Positions 24,697 to 32,103 of a stretch of 34,805 bases of DNA are shown here, one piece after another; position 1 is the stretch's first letter, and the number at the start of each line of letters is the position of its first letter. This DNA comes from Aureibacillus halotolerans (GTDB lineage: Bacteria; Bacillota; Bacilli; Bacillales; DSM-28697), in NCBI RefSeq assembly GCF_004363045.1, contig NZ_SNYJ01000027.1:1-34805 (forward strand), written 5' to 3'. The notes beneath the pieces were generated by a model. It was not told the DNA's origin. It ran no database searches and saw only the letters and a program-made list of their open reading frames with translations. The translations under genes and the position numbers were made by a program.

Positions 24697-24796
24697 GCAC
24701 TTCCCCACGCTGGTATTATCCAGATCGGGTCCCAAGGGATCGGAATTCAAGTGAACTCGCATCTCAGCCGCTAGCCTTCAGCAGCACCCCTAGTGC
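24697..24796 (-). ncRNA. TPP riboswitch (THI element)
   Basis: The transcript reads the conserved THI pieces in order: P1 GCACT (24796-24792), GGGGTGC, the core GGCTGAGA (24769-24762), CCCTT-GGGACCCGATCTGG, CTGGATAATACCAGCGT (24723-24707), then GGGGAAGTGC closing P1 at 24701-24697. It senses thiamine pyrophosphate and controls the ykoE-ykoD-ykoC operon about 145 nt downstream. Confidence 0.95.
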
Positions 24797-24818
24797 TTGC
24801 TATGAAATTGTTGATGTA

Positions 24819-24847
24819 ATCATAGAGGTTTTTCTATGATTTGTAAA
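24819..24847 (-). promoter_or_regulatory. Sigma-A promoter of the TPP riboswitch/ykoEDC operon
   Basis: TTTACA (24847-24842) and TATGAT (24824-24819) are separated by exactly 17 bp on the minus strand, 5/6 matches each. The predicted start near 24812 lies about 16 nt before aptamer stem P1. Confidence 0.75.
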
Positions 24848-24859
24848 GTCCGTCTGCCA

Positions 24860-25435
24860 TTAATCATAGAATAGGCTTTCTACCTCAGCTTGTTCCCTCA
24901 CCAAACTAGAGGTGGATTGAACATGAGCGAACTCCTGATGCAAATGGGCCAGAGCAAACTGATGACTTTCTTCCGCGGATAGCCATTCCCCGCGATGGTC
25001 TTGCATACGAAACGCCGCTGTAGCGTCTTCGACAACGGTGCAATTATAACCATAGTTTGCTGCCATCCGCACGGTTGTCGATACACAATGAGGCGTCGTC
25101 AATCCAGCGAACACTAAATCCTCTATATGATGCTCCCGAAGCTTGACATGCAATCCCGTCCCTATAAACGCTGAGTTCACGCTTTTTATCACATGCCATT
25201 CACCTGGCAAAGGCTCAAATGAATCTTGAAAGGCAAACCCTGACTTCGCTGGATGCAGCGGGGAGGAAATCTCTTTTGACGCATGCTGCACATGAATGAT
25301 CAGTCTCTTTTTTTCACGCCAATATTGAAGCAGCTCCTTCATGCGGTGCTCTGCCATCGGATTGTTTCTTTCTCCCCACGTCGTTGCTGTAAAGCCCTTT
25401 TGCACATCAATAAACACGAGAGCCATATCCGTCAT
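24860..25435 (-). CDS. Isochorismatase-like cysteine hydrolase
   Basis: 191 residues, cytoplasmic. Catalytic triad of the isochorismatase/nicotinamidase fold: D10 (VFIDVQKGF), K84 (VIKSVNSAF), C117 (TTPHCVSTTVRMAANYGY). True isochorismatases, nicotinamidases and other amidases share this fold, and the substrate cannot be told from sequence. The ATG overlaps the upstream cupin stop as ATGA and has GGAGG in front, inside the cupin gene. Third gene of a tightly packed operon YqcI-cupin-hydrolase; not obviously related to the thiamine genes that follow on the same strand. Confidence 0.87.
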   Translation of the reverse strand: MTDMALVFIDVQKGFTATTWGERNNPMAEHRMKELLQYWREKKRLIIHVQHASKEISSPLHPAKSGFAFQDSFEPLPGEWHVIKSVNSAFIGTGLHVKLREHHIEDLVFAGLTTPHCVSTTVRMAANYGYNCTVVEDATAAFRMQDHRGEWLSAEESHQFALAHLHQEFAHVQSTSSLVREQAEVESLFYD

Positions 25436-25758
25436 GTGGGTTCATCCTCCTTTCGTATCGAAATCACATAGGTGCAGCCTTCAGCACCGGCCACTGAACC
25501 GTGCAATGTGCCTTTTGGCAAGTAAATGCGATCGCCTTCAGAACAGTCTACCATAGTGCCATCAGCTTGAAAGTGTAAACAGCCAGAGAGAATATGCAAG
25601 ATTTCGTCATTAGGGTGGGTATGTGATGGATGAGCTTGCCCTGGCTGGTCTCTCTGTACCTCAACAAAGGCTGTTTGATCCTTGGGTAACAGTTCCTCAA
25701 CGACTTCCTGTAAGCTCAATAATTCCCCTTTTTCATATCGAACCTTTTTTTCCACCAT
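25432..25758 (-). CDS. Small single-domain cupin protein
   Basis: 108 residues. Cupin motif 1 shows H46-T-H48...E52 (HPSHTHPNDEILHILSG), motif 2 PKGTLHG with H86, so a metal site of three histidines and a glutamate is plausible. Such proteins are dioxygenases, isomerases or sensors; no more can be said. ATG 25758 has AGGAGG 7 nt upstream; the longer frame to 25896 re-reads the YqcI gene. It overlaps YqcI by 26 bp and the hydrolase by 4 bp. Confidence 0.82.
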   Translation of the reverse strand: MVEKKVRYEKGELLSLQEVVEELLPKDQTAFVEVQRDQPGQAHPSHTHPNDEILHILSGCLHFQADGTMVDCSEGDRIYLPKGTLHGSVAGAEGCTYVISIRKEDEPT

Positions 25759-26488
25759 GCACATTCCTCCTTTTTTGATGAAACGGGCATCGAGCGGGTT
25801 CGTCATTTTGAGCATCTCGCAAGAAATATTGACGCCACTCACGATTAGTCTGTTCGCCATACCAGCCAAGCGCCGGGTGTACAGGTACTTGATCATAAGC
25901 GATTAAACGTTGGCGTATTTTCGTTTGCAGCACCTCCCCAGCTTTGGAATGTTTATGTATGCCTTCAAATACCCAGCGTGGCTGGAAGGTTATCATAAAC
26001 GCATGCGATTTCCTGCTTTTCCTCAGCTCATGTGATGGCGTGTTGCACACAACGAAAATCGGTTCACCATGAAAACTGAATTCCCAAAGGGGATCATCAG
26101 GATCTGTCGGAACATCTGATGGCCAATCCTGTTCATCTAGTGCTCGCAATTCGTTCAGTACATTCCAGAAACGCTGCTCATAAACGGCTTGTGTTTCCTG
26201 TGGTTCATCTGGAGGGAAAAATGCGACAAACGATGTATTGCGTCCAATGTGGCGGAACGACTCTACGTAGGCACGCAAAAAGGCTGCGAGAAGAGACATA
26301 TCTTTTGAGTGTGTAGAAGGAATAAAACAAAAGCGTAGCAAGTCTCGTTTTAACCCTTCGACACCTAAAATACAAGGGAACGGGGCAGATTCAGAAAGCA
26401 TGTCGGCTTGAAATCGGTCATACACATCTCTTTCCCAAGCATGGGTAAGCCCTTCCGCTTCGATAATCTTTCGGCTGTACAATCTCAC
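25733..26488 (-). CDS. YqcI/YcgG family protein
   Basis: 251 residues of the YqcI/YcgG family. Recognised from the conserved middle (FVAFFPPDE, DEQDWP, FSFHGEPIFVVCNTPSHELRKSR, where the last block is longer in the gene) and the cysteine-containing end RCPFHQ (C234). Its function is not established as far as I know. GTG start with GGGAGG about 11 nt upstream, rather long spacing. First gene of the three-gene overlapping operon, and its coupling with a cupin and a cysteine hydrolase suggests small-molecule metabolism. Confidence 0.8.
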   Translation of the reverse strand: MRLYSRKIIEAEGLTHAWERDVYDRFQADMLSESAPFPCILGVEGLKRDLLRFCFIPSTHSKDMSLLAAFLRAYVESFRHIGRNTSFVAFFPPDEPQETQAVYEQRFWNVLNELRALDEQDWPSDVPTDPDDPLWEFSFHGEPIFVVCNTPSHELRKSRKSHAFMITFQPRWVFEGIHKHSKAGEVLQTKIRQRLIAYDQVPVHPALGWYGEQTNREWRQYFLRDAQNDEPARCPFHQKRRNVHGGKKGSI

Positions 26489-26528
26489 TTCAATAGCATC
26501 CTCCCAATCGTCATTTGATCAGGCTGAT

Positions 26529-26839
26529 GACAAACGATCGCTTTCTTTGTTGCTTTGTCTTGTCCGGTGCTCATTGCCCTTATGGCAACTCCGCACCTCC
26601 CAAAACTTTGCGCCTCGAAAGGCAAACGTTTTCATTCAGCCTGCTTTGGTTGGGGACAAACGATCGCTTTCTTTGTTGCTTCGTCTTGTCCGGTACTCAT
26701 TGACCTTGTGGCAACTCCGCGCCTCCCTAGACTTTGCGCCTCAAAAGACAAGCGTTTTCATTCAGCCTGCTTTGGTTGGGGACAAACGATCGCTTTCTTT
26801 GTTGCTTCGTCTTGTCCGGTGCTCATTGACCTTATGGCA
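26529..26839. repeat. 126-bp tandem repeat, 2.5 copies, with a hairpin in each unit
   Basis: Units start GACAAACGATCGC at 26529, 26655 and 26781, exactly 126 bp apart and about 90 percent alike; the third stops after TTATGGCA at 26839. Because 126 is divisible by three, several frames stay open across the array, but none has a ribosome binding site and I regard them as artefacts. Each unit can fold GGACAAACGA with TCGT-C-TTGTCC (26654-26691 in unit 2). It occupies the gap between the divergent YqcI and LysE-type genes. Besides it, 26489-26970 holds no other gene. Confidence 0.9.
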
Positions 26840-26970
26840 TTCAACCTAATTTTCATGTGATCTCAATGTGACTTTGTCTATACTGTCCTCGAACGACATT
26901 TGGCCTATGTTAGTTTTATGATTCTAGACTCTTGTCCAATGCATACAATGTTCGGAAGGGGGCTTGGACA

Positions 26971-27612
26971 ATGGGATGGCTCATACATTATCTTGCCTAC
27001 ATAGGCTTAGGCGTTAGTCTTGCTGCACCGATCGGACCCATCAATACAGAAATGTTAAAAAGAGGGCTGCACAGAGGCTTTTGGTCCTCCTGGAAGGTTG
27101 GTCTCGGGGGAATGAGTGCTGATATTCTTTGGATGGTGGCCATTATCGCTGGGCTTGGTCAGTTACTCTCCACTCCGTTTTTGCTTCCGTGTTTGTATGT
27201 AAGCGGCAGTGCTGTGTTTATTTATCTTGGCGTGGACAGCTTTCGCCAGTCTCGGAACCTGAGCATAGGTGCCGGAGAAAGCAGCTTACGAATGACGCTA
27301 TCCTCCTCCTATTGGTCAGGCTTTGCCATTGCCCTCCTCAACCCATTAAATTTATTATTTTGGACGAGCATATACGGTACCGTCGTCGGCGAGTTCATCA
27401 TTCGGCAGGAATGGGGACAAATCGCTGCATACAGTACTGCCATCATCTTCGGCATAGCCATTTGGAATCTGAACATGGCGTTCGCCTCTCACTACACCCG
27501 GCGTTTCTTGACAGAAGAAACCCTTAGAAAAATCATGATCGCTGCGGGTCTTGGTTTGATTGGTTTTGGAGGATATTTTCTATACAAATGCGTGCTATTA
27601 TTGGGTACTTGA
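26971..27612 (+). CDS. LysE/RhtB-family amino-acid exporter
   Basis: 213 residues, about six membrane helices. The family signature near the N terminus is clear (LAAPIGPINTEMLKRGL), with a second block ALLNPLNLLFW in the middle. By family it exports amino acids or related small molecules; substrate unknown. ATG 26971 has GGAAGGGGG upstream; an upstream TTG at 26932 lacks a site. A terminator follows at 27684. Confidence 0.88.
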   Translation: MGWLIHYLAYIGLGVSLAAPIGPINTEMLKRGLHRGFWSSWKVGLGGMSADILWMVAIIAGLGQLLSTPFLLPCLYVSGSAVFIYLGVDSFRQSRNLSIGAGESSLRMTLSSSYWSGFAIALLNPLNLLFWTSIYGTVVGEFIIRQEWGQIAAYSTAIIFGIAIWNLNMAFASHYTRRFLTEETLRKIMIAAGLGLIGFGGYFLYKCVLLLGT

Positions 27613-27683
27613 TATAATGCCGATGGATCTTGAGACATAGTTTTCTAGCGCCCGCTACGTTTCCAAGCACTCGTCCATTTTAA

Positions 27684-27720
27684 AAAACCGGATTCTCTAC
27701 GATGTAGAGGTCCGGTTTTC
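27684..27720. terminator. Bidirectional terminator between exporter and coat gene
   Basis: AAAACCGGA (27684-27692) pairs with TCCGGTTTT (27711-27719), continuing inward with CTCTAC/GTAGAG. A-run and T-run on opposite sides fit the convergent genes ending at 27612 and 27730. Confidence 0.9.
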
Positions 27721-27729
27721 TGATTGCTG

Positions 27730-28383
27730 CTATTGGAGCAAGCCGTTTGATGAATTGCCAGGCATCTGTGGTTTCCCTTGCGCCTTTTGAAAGCCTGTGG
27801 TCATTTGTTGCATATCCTGCTGCTTCAACTGAGGCACCTGATAATAGTGATGTTTGTTCTGGTAAAGGAAAATCTCATACGCCATTTCAATATAATTTGG
27901 CACTGTGTCTGCGAGAATACGACGGACGACTGGGTTCGTCACCTCGACCGCTGTCATCGTCAATAAGGATGCCGTCGATTTGATTAATCCTAGCATATGG
28001 CCAGAAATGCCCGCATCCTTTACGTCTTGAATGGACTGGTTCGGCTTTTTCGGCTGGGACGGCTGAAGGCCATACACGATATTGTTCTCTTGCTGCATTT
28101 TGTATTGACCAGTGTCCTGTTGTGGGTTCTGCCCTGTCGTAAATGCATCTACACAACTATTGTACTGCTCCATAATAAATTGGTACTGGCGATCAAGAAT
28201 GTCAAGCAGCTCCTGATCCTTAACGAATTGCCGAAACATCATAAACTGGTCAAGGACGTTAATTTGCCCGGCAAGCACCTCGTGCAAATCAAAAAGCTCA
28301 TGCCCTCCATGATTCATGTTCGCTGGTACTGCCTGTTGTTGATTGTTTTGCATCGATTGTGAACCACTCATATTGTTTTGCAT
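27730..28383 (-). CDS. CotF-family spore coat protein (YhcQ-like)
   Basis: 217 residues, glutamine- and asparagine-rich ends around a helical coat F domain (about 30-175: HELFDLHEVLAGQINVLDQF, later AVEVTNPVVRRILADTVPNY and a tyrosine-rich KHHYYQVP). Length equals that of B. subtilis YhcQ as I remember it. It marks the organism as a spore former. AGGAGGG precedes the ATG. Expression in the mother cell or forespore is expected by family, but I cannot assign a sporulation promoter with confidence. Confidence 0.87.
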   Translation of the reverse strand: MQNNMSGSQSMQNNQQQAVPANMNHGGHELFDLHEVLAGQINVLDQFMMFRQFVKDQELLDILDRQYQFIMEQYNSCVDAFTTGQNPQQDTGQYKMQQENNIVYGLQPSQPKKPNQSIQDVKDAGISGHMLGLIKSTASLLTMTAVEVTNPVVRRILADTVPNYIEMAYEIFLYQNKHHYYQVPQLKQQDMQQMTTGFQKAQGKPQMPGNSSNGLLQ

Positions 28384-28482
28384 GGATTACCCTCCTAAAT
28401 TATGTTCAACCGCTAGTGTGCGATAGAAAAGGAAAGTTTATGCAGACAATTCATTTTCTTTACTGATGACACTTGGAGCCCA

Positions 28483-28491
28483 TGATATGAT
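28483..28491 (+). promoter_or_regulatory. Extended -10 promoter of the permease/glycerate unit
   Basis: TGATATGAT has the TGn extension and a 5/6 -10 hexamer 32 bp before the TTG start of the AbrB-family gene. No consensus -35 element is seen at 17 bp. Confidence 0.4.
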
Positions 28492-28522
28492 AGAAGCAAC
28501 AGATACGTAGGGGGAGACAGCT

Positions 28523-29584
28523 TTGCGAGCACCTTATGTGAGTACACTTATTGTTGCCCTTATCTCAGGCGTTCTATTTGAATGGCTTCACATTGTGCTA
28601 CCGTGGATGCTTGGCCCATTGGTTGGCGTTATGATATGGCAATCCATTTTTAAAAAACCTACTGCCTGGCCATCGCTTGCGAAACAAGTAGGCTTAGTTA
28701 TTCTTGGTTACATGCTAGGGACGTCCTTTACGTCTGAAACCTTTGCCTTTATTGTACAAGATTTTCCGGTGATGCTCACAAGCACCGTCATATTGATTGG
28801 CTTCACCTTTCTCCTTGCACTTATAGTAAAGCGTTGGACATCTATTTCTTTGAATACGGCAATTATGGGCTCCATTCCCGGAGGTCTTTCACAAATGATT
28901 TTGCTAAGTGAGGAGCTTAAAAAAGTCGACCCTGGGACAGTGGCGCTCATGCAAACGCTTCGAGTGTTGCTTGTTGTGACGGTTGTCCCGTTTTTGGCCG
29001 CACATCAGTTCCCGCCCGGAAGCTCTGCCCCTTCGCCGAGCGTAGCAGGTTCTTCATTGACGTTCGATGACACTTGGCTCCTTTGGCCCTGCATTGCTGT
29101 CGGCATCTATATCGGTAAAAAAATTAACCTTCCTATTTTTCCTTTTATGGGGACACTTTTGGTCACTGCTGCCTGGTCCTCGACAATTGGTCAGCCCCCA
29201 GCCTTTCCTGTTGGAGTGATTAACGCGGCACAATTATTGCTGGGGACACATCTTGGCATGCAGCTTCATTGGCCAACGTTACTGTCACTCAAACGGTACG
29301 TATGGCTAATCATCGTTACAAACCTTTGGTTGATGGGTTTCTCTTTTGGCATGGCGGCATTATGGTCATGGTGGGGTTCGCCGTCCTTGTTAACGGCATT
29401 TCTCTCATTAGCCCCGGGCGGTGTGGCGGAAATGGGCGTGACTGCGTTAGCCGTTGGAGCCGACCTGCCTACCGTAACAAGTTTTCAGCTCTTCCGTGTT
29501 TTGTTTATTCTTTTTTGCGTGCCCCCCTTCTTAAAGTGGTGGCTGAGTGCAAGACGACCCGACTCGCTCGCACACCGATCATAA
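28523..29584 (+). CDS. AbrB-family membrane permease (duplicated AbrB membrane domain)
   Basis: 353 residues, about ten membrane helices in two related halves, the layout of the AbrB family often labelled putative ammonia monooxygenase. Typical blocks: NTAIMGSIPGGLSQMILLSE in the first half and SLAPGGVAEMGVTALAVGA in the second, each helix-breaking GG motif at the same place of its repeat. TTG start with GGGGGAG upstream. It stands 25 bp before a sugar-diacid-type regulator and a glycerate kinase, so a hydroxy-acid such as glycerate is a reasonable guess as substrate; the family itself has no settled function. Confidence 0.85.
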   Translation: MRAPYVSTLIVALISGVLFEWLHIVLPWMLGPLVGVMIWQSIFKKPTAWPSLAKQVGLVILGYMLGTSFTSETFAFIVQDFPVMLTSTVILIGFTFLLALIVKRWTSISLNTAIMGSIPGGLSQMILLSEELKKVDPGTVALMQTLRVLLVVTVVPFLAAHQFPPGSSAPSPSVAGSSLTFDDTWLLWPCIAVGIYIGKKINLPIFPFMGTLLVTAAWSSTIGQPPAFPVGVINAAQLLLGTHLGMQLHWPTLLSLKRYVWLIIVTNLWLMGFSFGMAALWSWWGSPSLLTAFLSLAPGGVAEMGVTALAVGADLPTVTSFQLFRVLFILFCVPPFLKWWLSARRPDSLAHRS

Positions 29585-29609
29585 GCATCCTATCAATCGG
29601 AGGGATTAT

Positions 29610-30803
29610 ATGATTTCAAAGGCACTTGCTCAATCCATTGTGAAAGAGGCTTACGAATTCACAAAGCACAGTATTAACTTAATGGATCATCAAGGCGTCA
29701 TTATTGCTAGCAATAATCAAGAACGCATTGGAGACATTCATGAAGGGGCCTTGCGCGTTCTCCAATTAAACGAGCCCGTCATCATAGACGAACATTCATC
29801 GCTTCAAGGAAGTCGACCCGGTATGAACCTCCCTATCCAAATCAATAACACGATTATCGGTGTCGTCGGGATTTCGGGAGCAATTGAACAAATTGAACCC
29901 TACGCCGCTTTTATCAAAAGGTTAACGGAAGTATTGGCGAAAGAGGCGTATTTAAATGACAAGCTCACATTTAAACACTTCGCTGCCGAAGCCTTTGTCC
30001 ATCATTGGTTATCCGGAACATGGACAGACCCTGAAATCATCAAAAGCGAGGGTTTGTCTGTTGGCTATGATGTCACATTGTCCCGAGCTACTGTCATAAT
30101 TGAGCTTGGCAATTTTTCTTCTGTCCTTAGTGAATCGTTACAGCATCACCATACGACAACGTCCTTTTATTCTGATCGTCCACATTTCATTAAACAGCTT
30201 TCTCAACTGTTTCCTGATCAAGATACGATCGTTGCTTCCGACGGTCCTACACGCTTCGTGTTTTTAATACCTATTTCTCAGCATGCTTCAGAAGATCAAA
30301 GGACTGAGCTACTCAAGCGCTGCACTAAGCTCCAGTCAACTTTGCATGCTTCCTATGGGTTCACAAGCTATGGCGGCATTGGCAGCGTATTTGATTCACC
30401 AGAAAAAGTAGAGAATTCCTTTCAAGAAGCCCAACAAGCCTTGTCTGTTGCTAAAACCTCTAACAGTGACATGTATCTGCTGTTTGACGAACTGGGCACC
30501 GAACGCCTCATCAATGCCATTCCCGAGCTCGACCGCCTCAATTTTGCTAAGCGAATATTGTTTCTGAATCATCCCGACATGCCTGAACTGCTAGACGATT
30601 TGATGCTGTTTTTTCAAAACGATCAGTCCATCCAACGTACGGCTGAAGCGCTCTATGTACACAAAAATACGTTGCAATACAGGTTAAAGAAAGTCGCCGC
30701 AATGACAGGCAGGGACCCACGAAAATTTCGTGACGCGCAAACGCTGTACACCGCTCTGCTGTGCTTGCACTTGTCTGGAAATGTTCACGAGAACAAAAAT
30801 TAG
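29610..30803 (+). CDS. CdaR-family transcriptional regulator (sugar diacid/glycerate type)
   Basis: 397 residues. N-terminal diacid-recognition domain (ISKALAQSIVKEAYEF... GVIIASNNQERIGDIHEGA region, residues about 1-130), middle GGDEF-like CdaR domain, and C-terminal PucR/CdaR helix-turn-helix AEALYVHKNTLQYRLKKV (about 345-362). CdaR regulators activate glucarate, galactarate and glycerate genes. ATG 29610 with CGGAGGG in front; an ATG at 29547 lies inside the permease gene. Situated between the permease and glycerate kinase genes, it most likely controls both. Confidence 0.9.
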   Translation: MISKALAQSIVKEAYEFTKHSINLMDHQGVIIASNNQERIGDIHEGALRVLQLNEPVIIDEHSSLQGSRPGMNLPIQINNTIIGVVGISGAIEQIEPYAAFIKRLTEVLAKEAYLNDKLTFKHFAAEAFVHHWLSGTWTDPEIIKSEGLSVGYDVTLSRATVIIELGNFSSVLSESLQHHHTTTSFYSDRPHFIKQLSQLFPDQDTIVASDGPTRFVFLIPISQHASEDQRTELLKRCTKLQSTLHASYGFTSYGGIGSVFDSPEKVENSFQEAQQALSVAKTSNSDMYLLFDELGTERLINAIPELDRLNFAKRILFLNHPDMPELLDDLMLFFQNDQSIQRTAEALYVHKNTLQYRLKKVAAMTGRDPRKFRDAQTLYTALLCLHLSGNVHENKN

Positions 30804-30824
30804 CAGGTTTTCCTTCTAATTTTT
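30795..30824 (+). terminator. Weak AT-rich hairpin between regulator and kinase
   Basis: AAAAATTAG (30795-30803) can pair with CTAATTTTT (30816-30824). Being almost all A-T it may at most reduce read-through into the kinase gene. Confidence 0.3.
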
Positions 30825-30896
30825 ATCCTCCATACTATCGTTTTTTCCGCAACTTCATTTTACACTAACCTTAGAAGCTTCATGAGGAGGGATTAA

Positions 30897-32042
30897 ATGA
30901 ACGTCTTTATTGCGTGTGATTCGTTCAAAGGATCAATGACGAGCTTAGAGGCTAATGCAGCGGTCCAGGCAGGACTTTTGGATGCAGACCCAACGATTCA
31001 CACAACCCTTTTGCCAATGGCGGATGGAGGTGAAGGCACCGTCGACGCACTCCTTTATACGCTTGGCGGAGAGCGAGTCACAGTAGCGGTCCGTGGTCCT
31101 CTCGGAGGGAAGGTTGAGGCCAGCTACGGTTGGATTCCGGAAACAAAGACGGCGATTATAGAAACGGCTGCCGCGTCTGGCATTACGTTGGTGGGAAACG
31201 ATGAACTTGATCCATGGAAAGCGACATCGTTTGGCACAGGAGAGCTTATGGCGCATGCCTTAGCACATGGAGCACGCCAAATGGTGATTGGCCTTGGCGG
31301 CAGTGCCACCGTTGATGGCGGAATTGGCTTATTAGAAGCTTTAGGTGTCACGTTTTATGACACAGAAAAACAACCCATTTCCGGTAACGGCAAAGGGTTG
31401 GGGCGCATTGACAGCATCGATCTTTCTTCCTTACGCGAACGATTTAGAGATGTCGAGGTGACAATGGCCTCTGATGTGACCAATCCGCTTCTGGGTGATA
31501 CCGGTGCTGTGCACGTGTTCGGACCGCAAAAAGGGGCGAAGACGGAGGATCTCGCTACACTAGAGGAAGGCATGGCGTCTTACGCGAAAGTTTGTGCCAA
31601 AGCCATCGGTAGAGATGACGCGAATACTGCCGGTGCTGGCGCCGCAGGAGGCATTGGCTTTGCTTTGCAGAGTTTTCTTTCCGCAAAGGCAATGAGCGGT
31701 TTTTCCTATATCGCTGAAGCGGCAAAGCTTGCCGATATACTTCCATCTGCTGACCTTATCATCACTGGAGAAGGACAAATGGACGCCCAATCATTTTTTG
31801 GCAAGGTTCCCGTTGCCTTGGCCAATGAGGCAAAGCCTTTCAACGTGCCTGTCATCGCCTTTGCAGGGAGTGTCAAAGGAAATGCCCAACAGTTCGCATC
31901 CGCAGGTTTGCAGGCAGTCATTCCGATTACGAATGGACCAACATCACTTTCAGAAGCGATGACTGATGGCAAAAAGCTGCTCCAAGAATCAGCCGAACGT
32001 ACATGGCGACTCACACAGCTGTTTCCGCATAAGCACTCATAA
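30897..32042 (+). CDS. glxK: Glycerate kinase (GlxK/GarK family)
   Basis: 381 residues, the full family length. Phosphorylates glycerate, feeding it into lower glycolysis. Conserved blocks: ACDSFKGSMTSLEA (N terminus), LPMADGGEGTVDAL, GLGGSATVDGGIG, AGAAGGIGFALQ and ITGEGQMDAQSFFGKVP. No product isomer (2- or 3-phosphoglycerate) can be assigned. GAGGAGGG precedes the ATG. Follows the CdaR-type regulator by 93 bp and ends at a long perfect-stem terminator. Confidence 0.94.
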   Translation: MNVFIACDSFKGSMTSLEANAAVQAGLLDADPTIHTTLLPMADGGEGTVDALLYTLGGERVTVAVRGPLGGKVEASYGWIPETKTAIIETAAASGITLVGNDELDPWKATSFGTGELMAHALAHGARQMVIGLGGSATVDGGIGLLEALGVTFYDTEKQPISGNGKGLGRIDSIDLSSLRERFRDVEVTMASDVTNPLLGDTGAVHVFGPQKGAKTEDLATLEEGMASYAKVCAKAIGRDDANTAGAGAAGGIGFALQSFLSAKAMSGFSYIAEAAKLADILPSADLIITGEGQMDAQSFFGKVPVALANEAKPFNVPVIAFAGSVKGNAQQFASAGLQAVIPITNGPTSLSEAMTDGKKLLQESAERTWRLTQLFPHKHS

Positions 32043-32046
32043 ACGC

Positions 32047-32089
32047 AGAAAGCCCGAGAAAAGCAATAAGCGCTTTTCTCGGGCTTTCT
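32047..32089. terminator. Long perfect-stem terminator between convergent genes
   Basis: AGAAAGCCCGAGAAAAGC (32047-32064) and its exact complement (32072-32089) give an 18-bp stem with a 7-nt loop. It serves the convergent ends of the glycerate kinase and binding-lipoprotein genes. The T-run is inside the stem arm (CTTTCT) rather than after it. Confidence 0.85.
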
Positions 32090-32103
32090 ATCTGATCTAC
32101 GAC

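Noticed and set aside
26547-26860. Open frames of about 100 codons across the 126-bp tandem repeat
   Set aside because: They stay open in more than one frame because the period is a multiple of three; no ribosome binding site and no protein-like composition.
28393-28402. CATAATTTA on the minus strand as a sigma-K type -10 (CATAnnnTA) for the coat gene
   Set aside because: It lies directly against the ribosome binding site, leaving no room for a leader, and no matching -35 at the right distance.
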